From: Lachnospiraceae bacterium UBA7050
GTDB lineage: Bacteria > Bacillota > Clostridia > Lachnospirales > Lachnospiraceae
NCBI GenBank assembly: GCA_002493905.1
Contig: DLAJ01000007.1
Location: 65,936-129,935 of the forward strand
Length of the DNA: 64,000 bases
Reading direction: 5' to 3'
Made by a program: the position numbers and the translations under genes. Below, piece by piece: positions 50,994-59,586 of this stretch; position 1 is the first letter of the stretch; every line of letters begins with the position of its first letter. Below the pieces are notes generated by a model. That model made no database searches, had not been told where the DNA came from, and worked only from the letters and a program-made list of their open reading frames with translations.

Positions 50994-52733
50994 TTACCGC
51001 TCCCTTACGATTTTCCCGTCTTCCACCCGGAATACCATATCGCATTTCTCAATGGTCTGCAGCCGGTGCGCGATGATGAGCAGCGTCTTCTTTCCATGCA
51101 GGCGGTTGATCGATTCCATGATCGCCGCTTCCGTATCGTTGTCAAGCGCCGACGTTGCCTCATCTAAGATCAGCACTTCGGGGTCTTCGTATAGTGCGCG
51201 CGCAATTCCGATACGCTGGCGCTGTCCGCCCGAAATACGGATGCCGCGCTCGCCGATCCCGGTTTTGTCCCCGTCCGGCAGCGAGGCGATAAACCCGTCT
51301 AACTGTGCCTCCGAGAGCGCATGACGCAGCTTTTCCTCATCAATCTTCTCTTCCGGGATGCCATACGCCACGTTCCGACGGATGTCCGCATTTAACAGTG
51401 CGATCATCTGAGGAATATAGCCGATATTTTTCAGCCACTCCCGCTCATGCTCTGTCACAGGAACGCCGTCCGCCTCGATGGTACCCTCCTCAAGCTTCAG
51501 AAGTCCCAAAATAATATCGACGATCGTTGTTTTCCCTGCACCCGAGCCCCCGACGATACCGACTGCCGCGCCGACAGGAATCGTCAGATCCGCATGGTCA
51601 AAAATATATTTTTCCGTATTTGGATATTTGTAGGTAATACCCTTTAAGCATATCTCCTTCGTAACAGGCAGTTTTTCCTTCGCCTCCACCGCATACGATA
51701 AGTCAATCCGCTCGTCGCTGATGTCGTCGAGCAGGTTATCGCTGACGTTTAAGAAGAACGGCTCGCAGAATGAAATCTGCGTCATCTGGTTGTTGATCCG
51801 GCTTGCGGAGGGCATTAGGCGCATGGCCGCCACCGCAAACGCAGAAATCGTCGGAATCATGCTGGAAACATCCCTTCCGCTTACGACAAGCACAAGCATA
51901 TAGCCGATGATCCCCGCCATGCAGACCGCCTCGATCAAAAGCTTCGGCGTATTGGAAAACATGCTGTACGTCTCCATCGCGCGGATATAGCCCTTACCCT
52001 GTTTTAAGTATTCCCCGATAAAATACTGCTCCTTCGCATTGACCTTGACCTCTTTGATGCCGGTCACAGTCTGTGTGATCCACTCATACATTGCAGCGCC
52101 GTAATCCTGATTCGCCTTACCGGTACGGTTCATGATCGGCTTGATGATCTGCTTTATGACAACGAGCGTCACAACGAGCAGCACGCAGAGCGTTACCGCC
52201 ATGCCCGCATCCGTAACAAGCAGCGTCACGCCCAAAAACGCAAAGACAATAAACTCGGACGCCATCTGCAGAAGCGCGAGGATCAGGGCATACATATTAT
52301 TGATGTCCGCCGTGATACTGCGCTGGATGACCGAAGTCTCCGCATTTAAGAAGTATTCATAGTTTCGGTTTACATAACTTTTAAGCAGGCGCTCTGCGGT
52401 CTGAAACTGATTTGTATAGACAAAATGGTAAATCTGTTTATATTCCCAGAATAAAAACGCATCCTTTGCCACGAACATCACGATCAGCGCGATCATGGAA
52501 ATGACCGTAAACTGGATCCTGCTGCCGATATGCAGTACGCTGCACACACTGCGCACAAACGCGTTCGTCTCAAGGACGTCCGGCTGCATGACCGCTGTCA
52601 CGACCGGAATGACGAGCGAAATGCTGACTGTCTCCAAAAAACCGGCAATGATCATCATGACGACCAGCCACGCCATCTGGCGCTTTTGCTTTTTATCCAT
52701 CAATAAACGCAATTTTTTAATATCCCGTAACAT
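50994..52733 (-). CDS. PglK-like ABC transporter (permease-ATPase fusion), second copy
   Basis: A 579-residue half-transporter paralogous to the 11242 protein over its whole length. Its nucleotide-binding domain has Walker A GGSGAGKTT, ISGGQRQRIGIARAL, LILDEATSALD and IIAHRL. The membrane domain opens with MDKKQKRQMAWLVVMMIIAG and ETVSISLVIPVV, like PglK. The ATG at 52733 has GAGGGAACGGAC upstream. It probably flips a lipid-linked oligosaccharide. Having two diverged copies about 40 kb apart suggests two different lipid-linked products or an old duplication of a whole module. Confidence 0.85.
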   Translation of the reverse strand: MLRDIKKLRLLMDKKQKRQMAWLVVMMIIAGFLETVSISLVIPVVTAVMQPDVLETNAFVRSVCSVLHIGSRIQFTVISMIALIVMFVAKDAFLFWEYKQIYHFVYTNQFQTAERLLKSYVNRNYEYFLNAETSVIQRSITADINNMYALILALLQMASEFIVFAFLGVTLLVTDAGMAVTLCVLLVVTLVVIKQIIKPIMNRTGKANQDYGAAMYEWITQTVTGIKEVKVNAKEQYFIGEYLKQGKGYIRAMETYSMFSNTPKLLIEAVCMAGIIGYMLVLVVSGRDVSSMIPTISAFAVAAMRLMPSASRINNQMTQISFCEPFFLNVSDNLLDDISDERIDLSYAVEAKEKLPVTKEICLKGITYKYPNTEKYIFDHADLTIPVGAAVGIVGGSGAGKTTIVDIILGLLKLEEGTIEADGVPVTEHEREWLKNIGYIPQMIALLNADIRRNVAYGIPEEKIDEEKLRHALSEAQLDGFIASLPDGDKTGIGERGIRISGGQRQRIGIARALYEDPEVLILDEATSALDNDTEAAIMESINRLHGKKTLLIIAHRLQTIEKCDMVFRVEDGKIVRER

Positions 52734-52787
52734 GTCCGTTCCCTCTGTTTTATGTTTCATTTCCCTGTATCCTGATTGATTCACAGT

Positions 52788-52890
52788 GAAGAATCGCTTC
52801 AGCGATTCTTCGGCGCGAGAAAGGTTTCGCTTCAGCGAGACCGTAGAAAACCTTCGCGAAACAGCCTTTGCTGTGAGCGTTAGGTTTTCT
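52788..52890. repeat. Cluster of three strong palindromes (REP-like) after a transferase gene
   Basis: Stem 1 is GAAGAATCGCT / AGCGATTCTTC (52788-52811, two-base loop). Stem 2 is GGTTTCGCT / AGCGAGACC (52823-52842, one wobble pair). The 12-mer TCGCTTCAGCGA is identical in both (52794-52805, 52827-52838). Stem 3 is AGAAAACCT / AGGTTTTCT (52845-52853, 52882-52890) with inner CGC/GCG and ACAGC/GCTGT pairs, and it includes the stop codon of the gene at 52880. No T run follows on the transcript. The set resembles REP or small MITE-like elements. Confidence 0.75.
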
Positions 52891-54064
52891 TCCCGCGCTG
52901 ACGCCTCATAAAGCCCTCGACCATAAACGCATGACGTTCCTTCGGCTCATAGTCATCCCATATCTGAGGACCGATATTGTATTTTTCATCCGCAAACGTG
53001 ATCGCATCCAGTGCCGACGTAATGATCGACACCGCCTTTGCAAAATGAATCCCCTCAATCAGATTTAAGACTTCAATCGGAAATTTTCCGCGGATCACAA
53101 CACACTGTGGATAGTATGCAGCATAGTCAATGTCATCACGCGGGTGCGGCTTGATCACAACGCGCATGCCGGCACAGTGCTCTTTTAAGACCTGCCCGCA
53201 CACCGCAATCCGCACATCTTCCTCCGGAGGAAATGCCTCGGTCAGAAACAGCGCGCAGTCACCGCAGCCCGCAAGCTGCGCAGCAATCTCTTCCGCATCC
53301 GGCAGGAAAATGCGCAGCATGCTGTCCTTCTGCCGTGCAGTGAGCGCCTGTTCTAAGGGTTTTCGCGGCACTTCCTTATATTTTTCAAACCGGTACGGCA
53401 CGACAGATAAGTCGTTCATCTCAAAATCCAGACAGTATTTTCCGTAGCCGTTCTGAATGAAGATCAGATTATGCGCCGCGAGGAACGCTTTCAGCTTAAA
53501 ATGCCCCGCATTGTCCACATGCGCCGCGTCAAAATTCTGCAGGCAGTCCAGCCCGTCCTCAACGGCATGGTAATAGATATGCTTCCAGCTTAAGTAATAA
53601 CCGATCGGGTCGGAGTCGCAGAACACATAAATATCCTCATACTGCGAAAAATCAATGTCAATATATACCTCCTGTATTCTGGCGTATTTTTTTGTATAGA
53701 TCATGCGGTTCAACATATGGCGCACGATGTTATGGCTGTTTTTCTTGTACTTCATCAGTTCCGGGAAATCCGTATCCCGGCGCTCATCCAGCACAAGCAC
53801 GCTGTCAAAAATGCCCTCCGCCTGAAGTCTGTCACCCAGATCTCCAAAATCCATAAACACACGGCTTAACGCGATGTCCACACCTGTTTTTGCCAGCGCT
53901 CCCTGCCCGCCGTCCGCCATGCCTTCGCTCCCATATGCCGCGCCGGAACGTATGCCCTTTTTTGCCGCATCCCTTTGAAGCGCCATCTCCTTCAACAGCG
54001 ACACATAGACATGGTACATCGTATGGCATACATAAATGCGTTTTTTTTGTTTTTGTTTCTTCAT
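52880..54064 (-). CDS. GT52/sialyltransferase-like glycosyltransferase
   Basis: A 394-residue soluble protein. RIYVCHTMYHVYVSLLKEMAL is the 'CHTpYH' opening common to GT52 and related sialyltransferase-like families. YEDIYVFCDSDPIGYYLSW and MRVVIKPHPRDDIDYAAYY contain the conserved Lys-x-His-Pro-Arg motif that binds CMP-sugars in these families. It is therefore the best candidate in the window to transfer CMP-pseudaminic acid. Assignment rests on motifs only. Residues about 38-60 (rich in Gly and Ala) look like an inserted low-complexity loop. The ATG at 54064 has GAGGGGG upstream. Confidence 0.6.
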   Translation of the reverse strand: MKKQKQKKRIYVCHTMYHVYVSLLKEMALQRDAAKKGIRSGAAYGSEGMADGGQGALAKTGVDIALSRVFMDFGDLGDRLQAEGIFDSVLVLDERRDTDFPELMKYKKNSHNIVRHMLNRMIYTKKYARIQEVYIDIDFSQYEDIYVFCDSDPIGYYLSWKHIYYHAVEDGLDCLQNFDAAHVDNAGHFKLKAFLAAHNLIFIQNGYGKYCLDFEMNDLSVVPYRFEKYKEVPRKPLEQALTARQKDSMLRIFLPDAEEIAAQLAGCGDCALFLTEAFPPEEDVRIAVCGQVLKEHCAGMRVVIKPHPRDDIDYAAYYPQCVVIRGKFPIEVLNLIEGIHFAKAVSIITSALDAITFADEKYNIGPQIWDDYEPKERHAFMVEGFMRRQRGKKT

Positions 54065-54074
54065 CCATGCCCCC

Positions 54075-55286
54075 TCAGCCTTTTTGTTTCAGATGTCGTT
54101 CGTTCCAAAGTCCCGGATGAATCAGCGGTGCCGGAGAGCAGGGTCCCTCCGCGGGCAGCATCAGTTCTCTCACATCAGGCGCCTGTCCGCCGTCCGCCGT
54201 CCGTTCTATGATCTGCCGGCATAAGGAAAGAAGCCCGACCGCCGCTCTCTGCGGATTCCACACATCATGAATCGTTTCATAGGCGCGGCTTCCCATCCGT
54301 CTTCTGAGCGCCGGATCTTCAAGCAGCTTCCGGACACACTCTTTCAGATATGCAACATTCCCGTTCGGATAAAGATATCCGTTTTCACCATCGTTGATCA
54401 GGTAAGGAGACGCACCCGCCGCCTCATTGGCTGCGACCGCACAGCCGCTGTTCATCGCCTCATTCAAAACCGCGCCCCAGCCTTCCCTGTGATCACTCGT
54501 AAAGAGAAAAATATCCGCCCGCTCCATATGCTCCCGCACCTGTTCCGGCTTCATAAACCCGGTAAACTGCACGATATCGTCAAGTCCTCTTTCATGCGCC
54601 AGATTTTTCAGCTCCTGCTCCCTTTCTCCTCCACCCGCCATCAACAACGTAAACGAGAAGCCTTCGCTTTTTAAGTCCGCCGCAGCATTGAGCGCGTCCG
54701 CCGGATGTTTTAAGTCCATAAACCTGCCCGCCCACATGATCATCGGCACTTTATGGTCCGCCCGCTTTGCATGACAGTCCTCATAGCGGATGAGCCTCGT
54801 AAAGTATCCGAAGCGCAGCATCTTTCCCTGATAGGCATGGATCAGATGATAGTCGGACGCAACATACGCTCCCGCGCACAAAAGATATGCCGGTCCTCTC
54901 CGGAAACGGATATGATCATGATATTTGCGGATCAGCCCGCGCGGCGTGATAAACCGCCACTGCCCCTCCTTATAGATCCGCTCGCTGTAGCGCAGGACCG
55001 GCTTTTTCTCACACAGTCTCTGATGGATCAGCTCCTCCTGCTCACAGCCGCCAAAAATCACGATATCGCTTCCGTCTATCAGCTGCTTTACTGCCTCGGG
55101 CTGTTCATAAGAACAGATCAGCCATGGCAGCGTGCCAGACCCTTCCCCCCATCCCATCGTGCGGCGCTCTTCGTCCATCGGCTCTGTCTGAACGAACCGA
55201 TAATCCTCCCCAAGCTGTCCGTATAAATATTCCGACAGGGGTATCTGATGATGATTAATATAATTACTCACAAAGGTTATTTTCAT
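54075..55286 (-). CDS. GT4 family glycosyltransferase
   Basis: A 403-residue GT-B enzyme. It begins MKITFVSNYINHHQIPLSEYL, followed by FVQTEPMDEERRTMGWG. The second domain has MIMWAGRFMDLKHPADALNAA, FTGFMKPEQVREHMERADIF and the catalytic FTSDHREGWGAVLNEAMNSG. ANEAAGASPYLI and GENGYLYPNGN close the site. The ATG at 55286 overlaps the upstream GT4 gene by 23 bases. The C-terminal about 35 residues (Pro rich) are an unusual tail. Linkage unknown. Confidence 0.85.
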   Translation of the reverse strand: MKITFVSNYINHHQIPLSEYLYGQLGEDYRFVQTEPMDEERRTMGWGEGSGTLPWLICSYEQPEAVKQLIDGSDIVIFGGCEQEELIHQRLCEKKPVLRYSERIYKEGQWRFITPRGLIRKYHDHIRFRRGPAYLLCAGAYVASDYHLIHAYQGKMLRFGYFTRLIRYEDCHAKRADHKVPMIMWAGRFMDLKHPADALNAAADLKSEGFSFTLLMAGGGEREQELKNLAHERGLDDIVQFTGFMKPEQVREHMERADIFLFTSDHREGWGAVLNEAMNSGCAVAANEAAGASPYLINDGENGYLYPNGNVAYLKECVRKLLEDPALRRRMGSRAYETIHDVWNPQRAAVGLLSLCRQIIERTADGGQAPDVRELMLPAEGPCSPAPLIHPGLWNERHLKQKG

Positions 55287-56694
55287 ATAAAATCTCCCGG
55301 TATATCTCAAGCAGCCTGCGGCAGTTTTCTTCAGCGTCATGCGTTTTGCGCGCCCGCTCCACTGCAGCCGCGGAAAGACGTTCCGCAAGCTCCCGGTCCT
55401 CAAAAATTCTTGTTACCGACATCGCCAGAGCATTCACATGATCCGCATGGTAGAGAAGCCCTTCCCGTCCATCGGTCAGCATATCTGTCACCCCTCCGAC
55501 CTTCGAGCTTACGACCGGTACGCCGAGCAGCATTGCCTCGCCCACAGAATTGGGCGAGTTTTCAATCGTGGAGGCCGATAAAAAAACATGTGCTTTCAAA
55601 TACTGTTCCTTCATTCCCGCCGCATCTGTCTGACCGAGAAAGAATACATTGTCTTCCAGGCCTCCCTCTCTGATCAGCGATTTCAGATACGCTCCATATG
55701 AGGAAATTTTCAGTCTGTCCATTAAAGGCGCACCGCCGCGGCGTACAATACAGTCCCCCGCCACATACAGCCGGATATCAGGATATTGTTTTTTTAAGAT
55801 GGGAAGCGCGCGTAGGACGTAATGCAGCCCCTTCACCGGGTAATTTCCCTGACTGACAAACACACGGTGCTTTTCACATCCTTCATAGGACCATGCCCCA
55901 TCGTAAAAACCTGCACGCATCGTCTCATTCATTGAATGATAAAGCGCCTGCGGCGCCGCCCGCTGCGTCTCATACCGGTCAAACTGCGTGCGCCCGGTCA
56001 CATGTCCGGTAAGCGCGAGTGCCTGCGCCTCCCGCTCGCCGCGCTTCCTCATTTTTTCGCGCTGCTGCATCAGATTGTCCCGCTTTACAAAATCGCGGAA
56101 CGTATAACGGCGCCAAAGCTTTTCCGGCACGCCGTCCAGATAATGCTCAGCGCATGCTGCGCAGATACCCTGGATACCGATCAGCGTGCGCTTAGGCGCG
56201 GCAAACGCTCTCACTGCAGCATAGGTATGCCCGAACTCCGTTCCAAAGCAATGCAGAATATCCGGCTGAAAGTCGGAAATAATCTCCTTCATCTGCCGTT
56301 CCAGCGCCGCATCGTAGCGCTCCTCATGAACGGTATCCTCCGAAAACCCGTAATAATACAGCCGCTCTCCGGACAGCCTGCCTCTGACGCGCTTAGTTTC
56401 TTCCATTCCCCCGCTTATGGGAAAGCAGACGCCTAGCACCATTTTTTCACCGGCATCCCGCATGCTGCTGTCCCTCGCGCCGGCATCCCGCGTACTGCTC
56501 TCCCGCATACCGGTATCCCGCGTATCGTCTTTTGCTGCCGTGCCGCCGGCCGTGCTCCCGCTCTTTACCGGTTCCGTTCCGCATAAAATCCTGCTGCTCA
56601 AGCCCGAAAGCCAGCCTTCTTTATTGCTGACCGGCATGCCAAGCTCTTCTGCGATGACCGGCAGTATAATATTACAAACCCATAAAACACGCAT
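55264..56694 (-). CDS. GT4 family glycosyltransferase with internal 15-bp-repeat insertion
   Basis: A 476-residue GT-B enzyme, about 80 residues longer than its neighbours. Its N-terminal MRVLWVCNIILPVIAEELG and later MVLGVCFPIS strands belong to the Rossmann fold. Between them residues about 45-83 form a low-complexity insert with five 5-residue repeats. HRVFVSQGNYPVKGLHYVLRAL and FLSASTIENSPNSVGEAMLLG are the GT4 donor-site motifs. ATG 56694 is preferred because GGGGATTGGAT precedes it; the in-frame TTG at 56700 is the alternative. Function is probably preserved, since the insert falls in a loop. Confidence 0.83.
   Translation of the reverse strand: MRVLWVCNIILPVIAEELGMPVSNKEGWLSGLSSRILCGTEPVKSGSTAGGTAAKDDTRDTGMRESSTRDAGARDSSMRDAGEKMVLGVCFPISGGMEETKRVRGRLSGERLYYYGFSEDTVHEERYDAALERQMKEIISDFQPDILHCFGTEFGHTYAAVRAFAAPKRTLIGIQGICAACAEHYLDGVPEKLWRRYTFRDFVKRDNLMQQREKMRKRGEREAQALALTGHVTGRTQFDRYETQRAAPQALYHSMNETMRAGFYDGAWSYEGCEKHRVFVSQGNYPVKGLHYVLRALPILKKQYPDIRLYVAGDCIVRRGGAPLMDRLKISSYGAYLKSLIREGGLEDNVFFLGQTDAAGMKEQYLKAHVFLSASTIENSPNSVGEAMLLGVPVVSSKVGGVTDMLTDGREGLLYHADHVNALAMSVTRIFEDRELAERLSAAAVERARKTHDAEENCRRLLEIYREILYENNLCE
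56449..56523. repeat. Five 15-bp repeats inside a GT4 gene
   Basis: Five tandem 15-bp units code for TRDTG, MRESS, TRDAG, ARDSS and MRDAG, alternating between two types so that the higher-order unit is 30 bp. They form a charged loop between the first two beta strands of the enzyme. Confidence 0.85.
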
Positions 56695-56733
56695 ATCCAA
56701 TCCCCATTTCCGACAAAAGAGCTTTACAGGCTT

Positions 56734-57615
56734 CTACTTTCTTTTCCCTCTGTACAGCATCCGTTTTACCCCCTGATACATCCCGGAAAACCAGCGGCTG
56801 CGCGACAGATACGTCCGAAACGGTGCAAGCGTCAATATCAGGACTGCCCGGTAACGGGCGCATTCGCCTTTTGTCATATAAAGCGCCGTGACCTCACGGT
56901 GTTCCTTTTTAGCCGCCGCGCGGTTCGCCGCCGACTCCGAAAATCCGCCGCCCTCATAAGAACAGACGGTAATCGGCAGATAGACCGTTCCTGCTCCCGC
57001 CTTAAAAAAGCACCAGAGGAAATGCTCATAGTCCGCGCGCACACGGTACCTCGGCTCATAGGTTCTCTCCCGGCCCTGCGGGCAAAGCAGCCGCGGAATG
57101 ACAAGCTCCGCCGGATAAAAGCAGCTCTGATGGCACGGAATATTACGGTAACAGCCAAACGCATCGAGCTTCGGATTGCTCATGACCAGATTCTGCGTCT
57201 TTCTCTCATAAGTATTGCCATAAAAAATGACCGGGCGGCGATGACGCTCCGCTTCCCCTTCTCCTGCGGCTCCGGCACACGGTTTTCCGCCGTTCTCCGA
57301 TTCTGCCGCCTTCCGCACTCCCGCAAGCACCGCGTTATCGTAAAGATAATCCCCGCAGTTTAGAAACAGCACAAAGCGTCCCCGTACCTTGTCCGCCGCC
57401 TGATTCATGGCGTCATAAATACCGCCGTCTTTTCCACAGAACAGCCGGATGCGTGCATCTTTGGGCAGGCGCCCGGGCGCCCCGTCCGTGGAGCCGCCGT
57501 CCTTCACAATGATCTCAAAATCCGTTTCCGTCTGCGAAAGAACGCTTTCTACGGTCTTCTCCAATTCTATGCCCGCCTGAAAACAGACAATGATGATTGA
57601 AAAAAATGGTTCCAT
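56734..57615 (-). CDS. GT2 family glycosyltransferase (WcaE-like)
   Basis: A 293-residue GT-A enzyme. FSIIIVCFQAGIELEKTVESVL, IIVKDGGSTDGA, FCGKDGGIYDAMNQAADKVRG and LFLNCGDYLYD match GT2 proteins of the WcaE/colanic-acid type, with NCGD as the metal site. A Gly/Glu-rich stretch at about residues 108-130 (GKPCAGAAGEGEAERHRR) looks like an expanded loop. The ATG at 57615 begins right at the conserved strand. It is 21 bases from the polymerase gene upstream and 39 from the GT4 gene downstream. Confidence 0.85.
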   Translation of the reverse strand: MEPFFSIIIVCFQAGIELEKTVESVLSQTETDFEIIVKDGGSTDGAPGRLPKDARIRLFCGKDGGIYDAMNQAADKVRGRFVLFLNCGDYLYDNAVLAGVRKAAESENGGKPCAGAAGEGEAERHRRPVIFYGNTYERKTQNLVMSNPKLDAFGCYRNIPCHQSCFYPAELVIPRLLCPQGRERTYEPRYRVRADYEHFLWCFFKAGAGTVYLPITVCSYEGGGFSESAANRAAAKKEHREVTALYMTKGECARYRAVLILTLAPFRTYLSRSRWFSGMYQGVKRMLYRGKRK

Positions 57616-57636
57616 GCCGCACTCCTATAGGCCGTT

Positions 57637-58710
57637 TCAAAACAGCCATGTCCGGTACGGTAAGAGCTTTACCAGCTCACCGTACGCCTTATACAAAAAC
57701 GCCGCAAAATAGACGGCTCCGAACACCGTAATCCCGATCACGGCCGCCGTCCGCTTCCGCTTATCCGGTATGCGCAGCGCCGCCCCCGGCAGAAGAAATA
57801 CCTGCGTAACCGTCAGATACGTTCCGATCCGCGAAACTTCCGGAATAAAGGAACCGCACAAATACAGCATAAGTGCCGCGACATTCAGCCGGAAATAAAA
57901 TAGCAGTTGTTTATTATCCTGTATTGTGTCCCGGTAAATGGACAGGCAGAACAAAAGCACCAAAATACACCGCGCAATATTGGCATAGGAAGTACCGCCC
58001 TCCAGATAGATCGTATCACGGTAGGTAGGATACAGATATAAAATCACCTTTAGATAAAAATCGCCGAACACCAGTCCGCTTACAGCAAGCACCGACAGCA
58101 GCGCCGTCTGCCAGCGCTTCCACCGGCAGTTCGCCAAAAAATAAACCGGCAGCACAACCAGCGCTGATTTGTGAATCAATGCGCCAAGCAGAACCGTCAG
58201 CACAAATTTTCCGTAGTTTTTGCGGAACAGATGCGGTATTGCACAGAGCGCAAATGCTGCCGCCACATAATAACGCACCGTATTTAATGACTGGTAATAA
58301 TACCCGAATGCCATAAACAGGTAAAAGCTGAATACAAAACTTGTACTTAAGGTATAGAGCGCCTTCAGGGTAAAAAACACCGTCACAAACGCAAAGAACG
58401 CAAACAGGAACAGATAGTTTTCTTCGCCAAACAATGTCTGTAAGCATTTGACGAGCACATTAAAGCCGCGCTCGGTCGGCACGACATACCCATTCCAGAT
58501 ATTATAAAAATGATCTTCATAACGCCCATAATCATTGCCGACATAGTAGCGCGCCGCAGATACGGCAGACAAAAGCAGAAAAATCGCGCAGAGACTGAGC
58601 CTGTTTTGGAACATCTGCCTGTTCATTCCCCTTACCGGCAGTATTTCCGGCTTTACAACAAGCGCTGCTGCCGCCGTCGTGACAAGTAATAACACAATGT
58701 ATACGATCAC
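57637..58710 (-). CDS. EpsG-family polysaccharide polymerase
   Basis: A 357-residue membrane protein with about ten hydrophobic segments. AARYYVGNDYGRYEDHFYN followed by ERGFNVLVKCLQTLF is the EpsG/O-antigen-polymerase pattern (Pfam EpsG). ALIHKSALVVLPVYFLANC holds the conserved His-Lys-Ser. It would polymerise repeat units outside the membrane. The GTG at 58710 is chosen: GGGAGG lies seven bases upstream, and the start overlaps the upstream stop as GTGA. Longer frames would put hydrophilic residues before the first membrane segment. Confidence 0.83.
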   Translation of the reverse strand: MIVYIVLLLVTTAAAALVVKPEILPVRGMNRQMFQNRLSLCAIFLLLSAVSAARYYVGNDYGRYEDHFYNIWNGYVVPTERGFNVLVKCLQTLFGEENYLFLFAFFAFVTVFFTLKALYTLSTSFVFSFYLFMAFGYYYQSLNTVRYYVAAAFALCAIPHLFRKNYGKFVLTVLLGALIHKSALVVLPVYFLANCRWKRWQTALLSVLAVSGLVFGDFYLKVILYLYPTYRDTIYLEGGTSYANIARCILVLLFCLSIYRDTIQDNKQLLFYFRLNVAALMLYLCGSFIPEVSRIGTYLTVTQVFLLPGAALRIPDKRKRTAAVIGITVFGAVYFAAFLYKAYGELVKLLPYRTWLF

Positions 58711-59486
58711 TCCGCCGCCTCCCGCATTCCCTGCTTCATCAGTGCATATGCCCTTTTCAATGAAATCTCTCCGCACATCTGCGATTTATTTTTCAGAAGG
58801 AAGCGCAGCGCAAGCGGCTTTTTAAGGGAACCGTACAAATGGTAGTACAGGACCCCGCGGTCAAAGAAAAATTTTTCATCATAGCCATGAAACCATGTGG
58901 AAGGACGCGGGACTTCCTGCCCGATCGTCACCGGCACCTTATAAACCTTTAATCCTTTCCGGATACAATCCCTGATAAAGAGACTGTCCTCCCCATTGCT
59001 ATACTTTGCGCCTCCGCCAAACAACAGGGAAAACGCAATATTTTTCTGATGCAGCTTCTTCGTGCGCACTGCAAAACTGTATGCCGGATAGCGCCCGCAG
59101 TTATACTGTCTGACCCTTCCAAAACTGTCATTATGGTAGGTGCGGCGTTCCTCACAGACATCCACATTAAACAACAGCATATCCGCCGCAGGATATTTTT
59201 CAAATTCCGCGAGAATTTTCTGCTCATAGCCTTCCGTGTATACAATATCCTCATCCGAAAAAACACTGATATCCCGGTCCGCACGCATCAGCGCGTTATT
59301 GCGGCTTAAGCCCACGCCTCTCTCCCGGAAGCGATAGGCATAAATGGTATGACCGTTCTCTTCCCACTCCTCATAGCTGTTTTCACCGCATTGAATGATC
59401 AGGATCGCGTCTGATTCGATCTGCATCCGGCGCACCAGTTCGCGCGGTTCTTTTTGAACAGCCGATACAAGAAGCTGTAAGGTCAT
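58707..59486 (-). CDS. GT2-like glycosyltransferase
   Basis: A 259-residue protein of the GT-A fold. After a short lead, RERGVGLSRNNALMRADRDISVFSDED forms the core, where FSDEDIVY is the metal-binding motif. KYSNGEDSLFIRDCIRKGLKVY is the acceptor-side helix typical of GT2 capsule enzymes. The usual TDDGS motif is replaced by a more diverged N-terminal strand. The ATG at 59486 has GAAAGGAGAACTGGC upstream. It is coupled to the EpsG gene. Sugar specificity is unknown. Confidence 0.78.
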   Translation of the reverse strand: MTLQLLVSAVQKEPRELVRRMQIESDAILIIQCGENSYEEWEENGHTIYAYRFRERGVGLSRNNALMRADRDISVFSDEDIVYTEGYEQKILAEFEKYPAADMLLFNVDVCEERRTYHNDSFGRVRQYNCGRYPAYSFAVRTKKLHQKNIAFSLLFGGGAKYSNGEDSLFIRDCIRKGLKVYKVPVTIGQEVPRPSTWFHGYDEKFFFDRGVLYYHLYGSLKKPLALRFLLKNKSQMCGEISLKRAYALMKQGMREAAE

Positions 59487-59504
59487 GCCAGTTCTCCTTT
59501 CCAC

Positions 59505-59586
59505 AAGCAGTGTGCTATGCGCTTTGCCATTGTGCAATTGCCAAAGCAGCGCTATGCGTTTCGCTTTCCGTCTAAGCAGTATGCTT
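59505..59586. repeat. Degenerate direct repeats across the stop of the Wzz-like gene
   Basis: Copies related to AGCAGYRTGCTATGCGYTTT occur on the plus strand near 59505, 59553 and 59577. The last copy contains the TAG stop of the Wzz-like gene (59572-59574). A short CTTTG/CAAAG hairpin lies between the first two. Spacing varies, so this array is more decayed than those at 16045 or 49818. Confidence 0.5.

Noticed and set aside
52788..52890. Rho-independent terminator
   Set aside because: The hairpins are strong, but no T run follows any of them on the transcribed strand.
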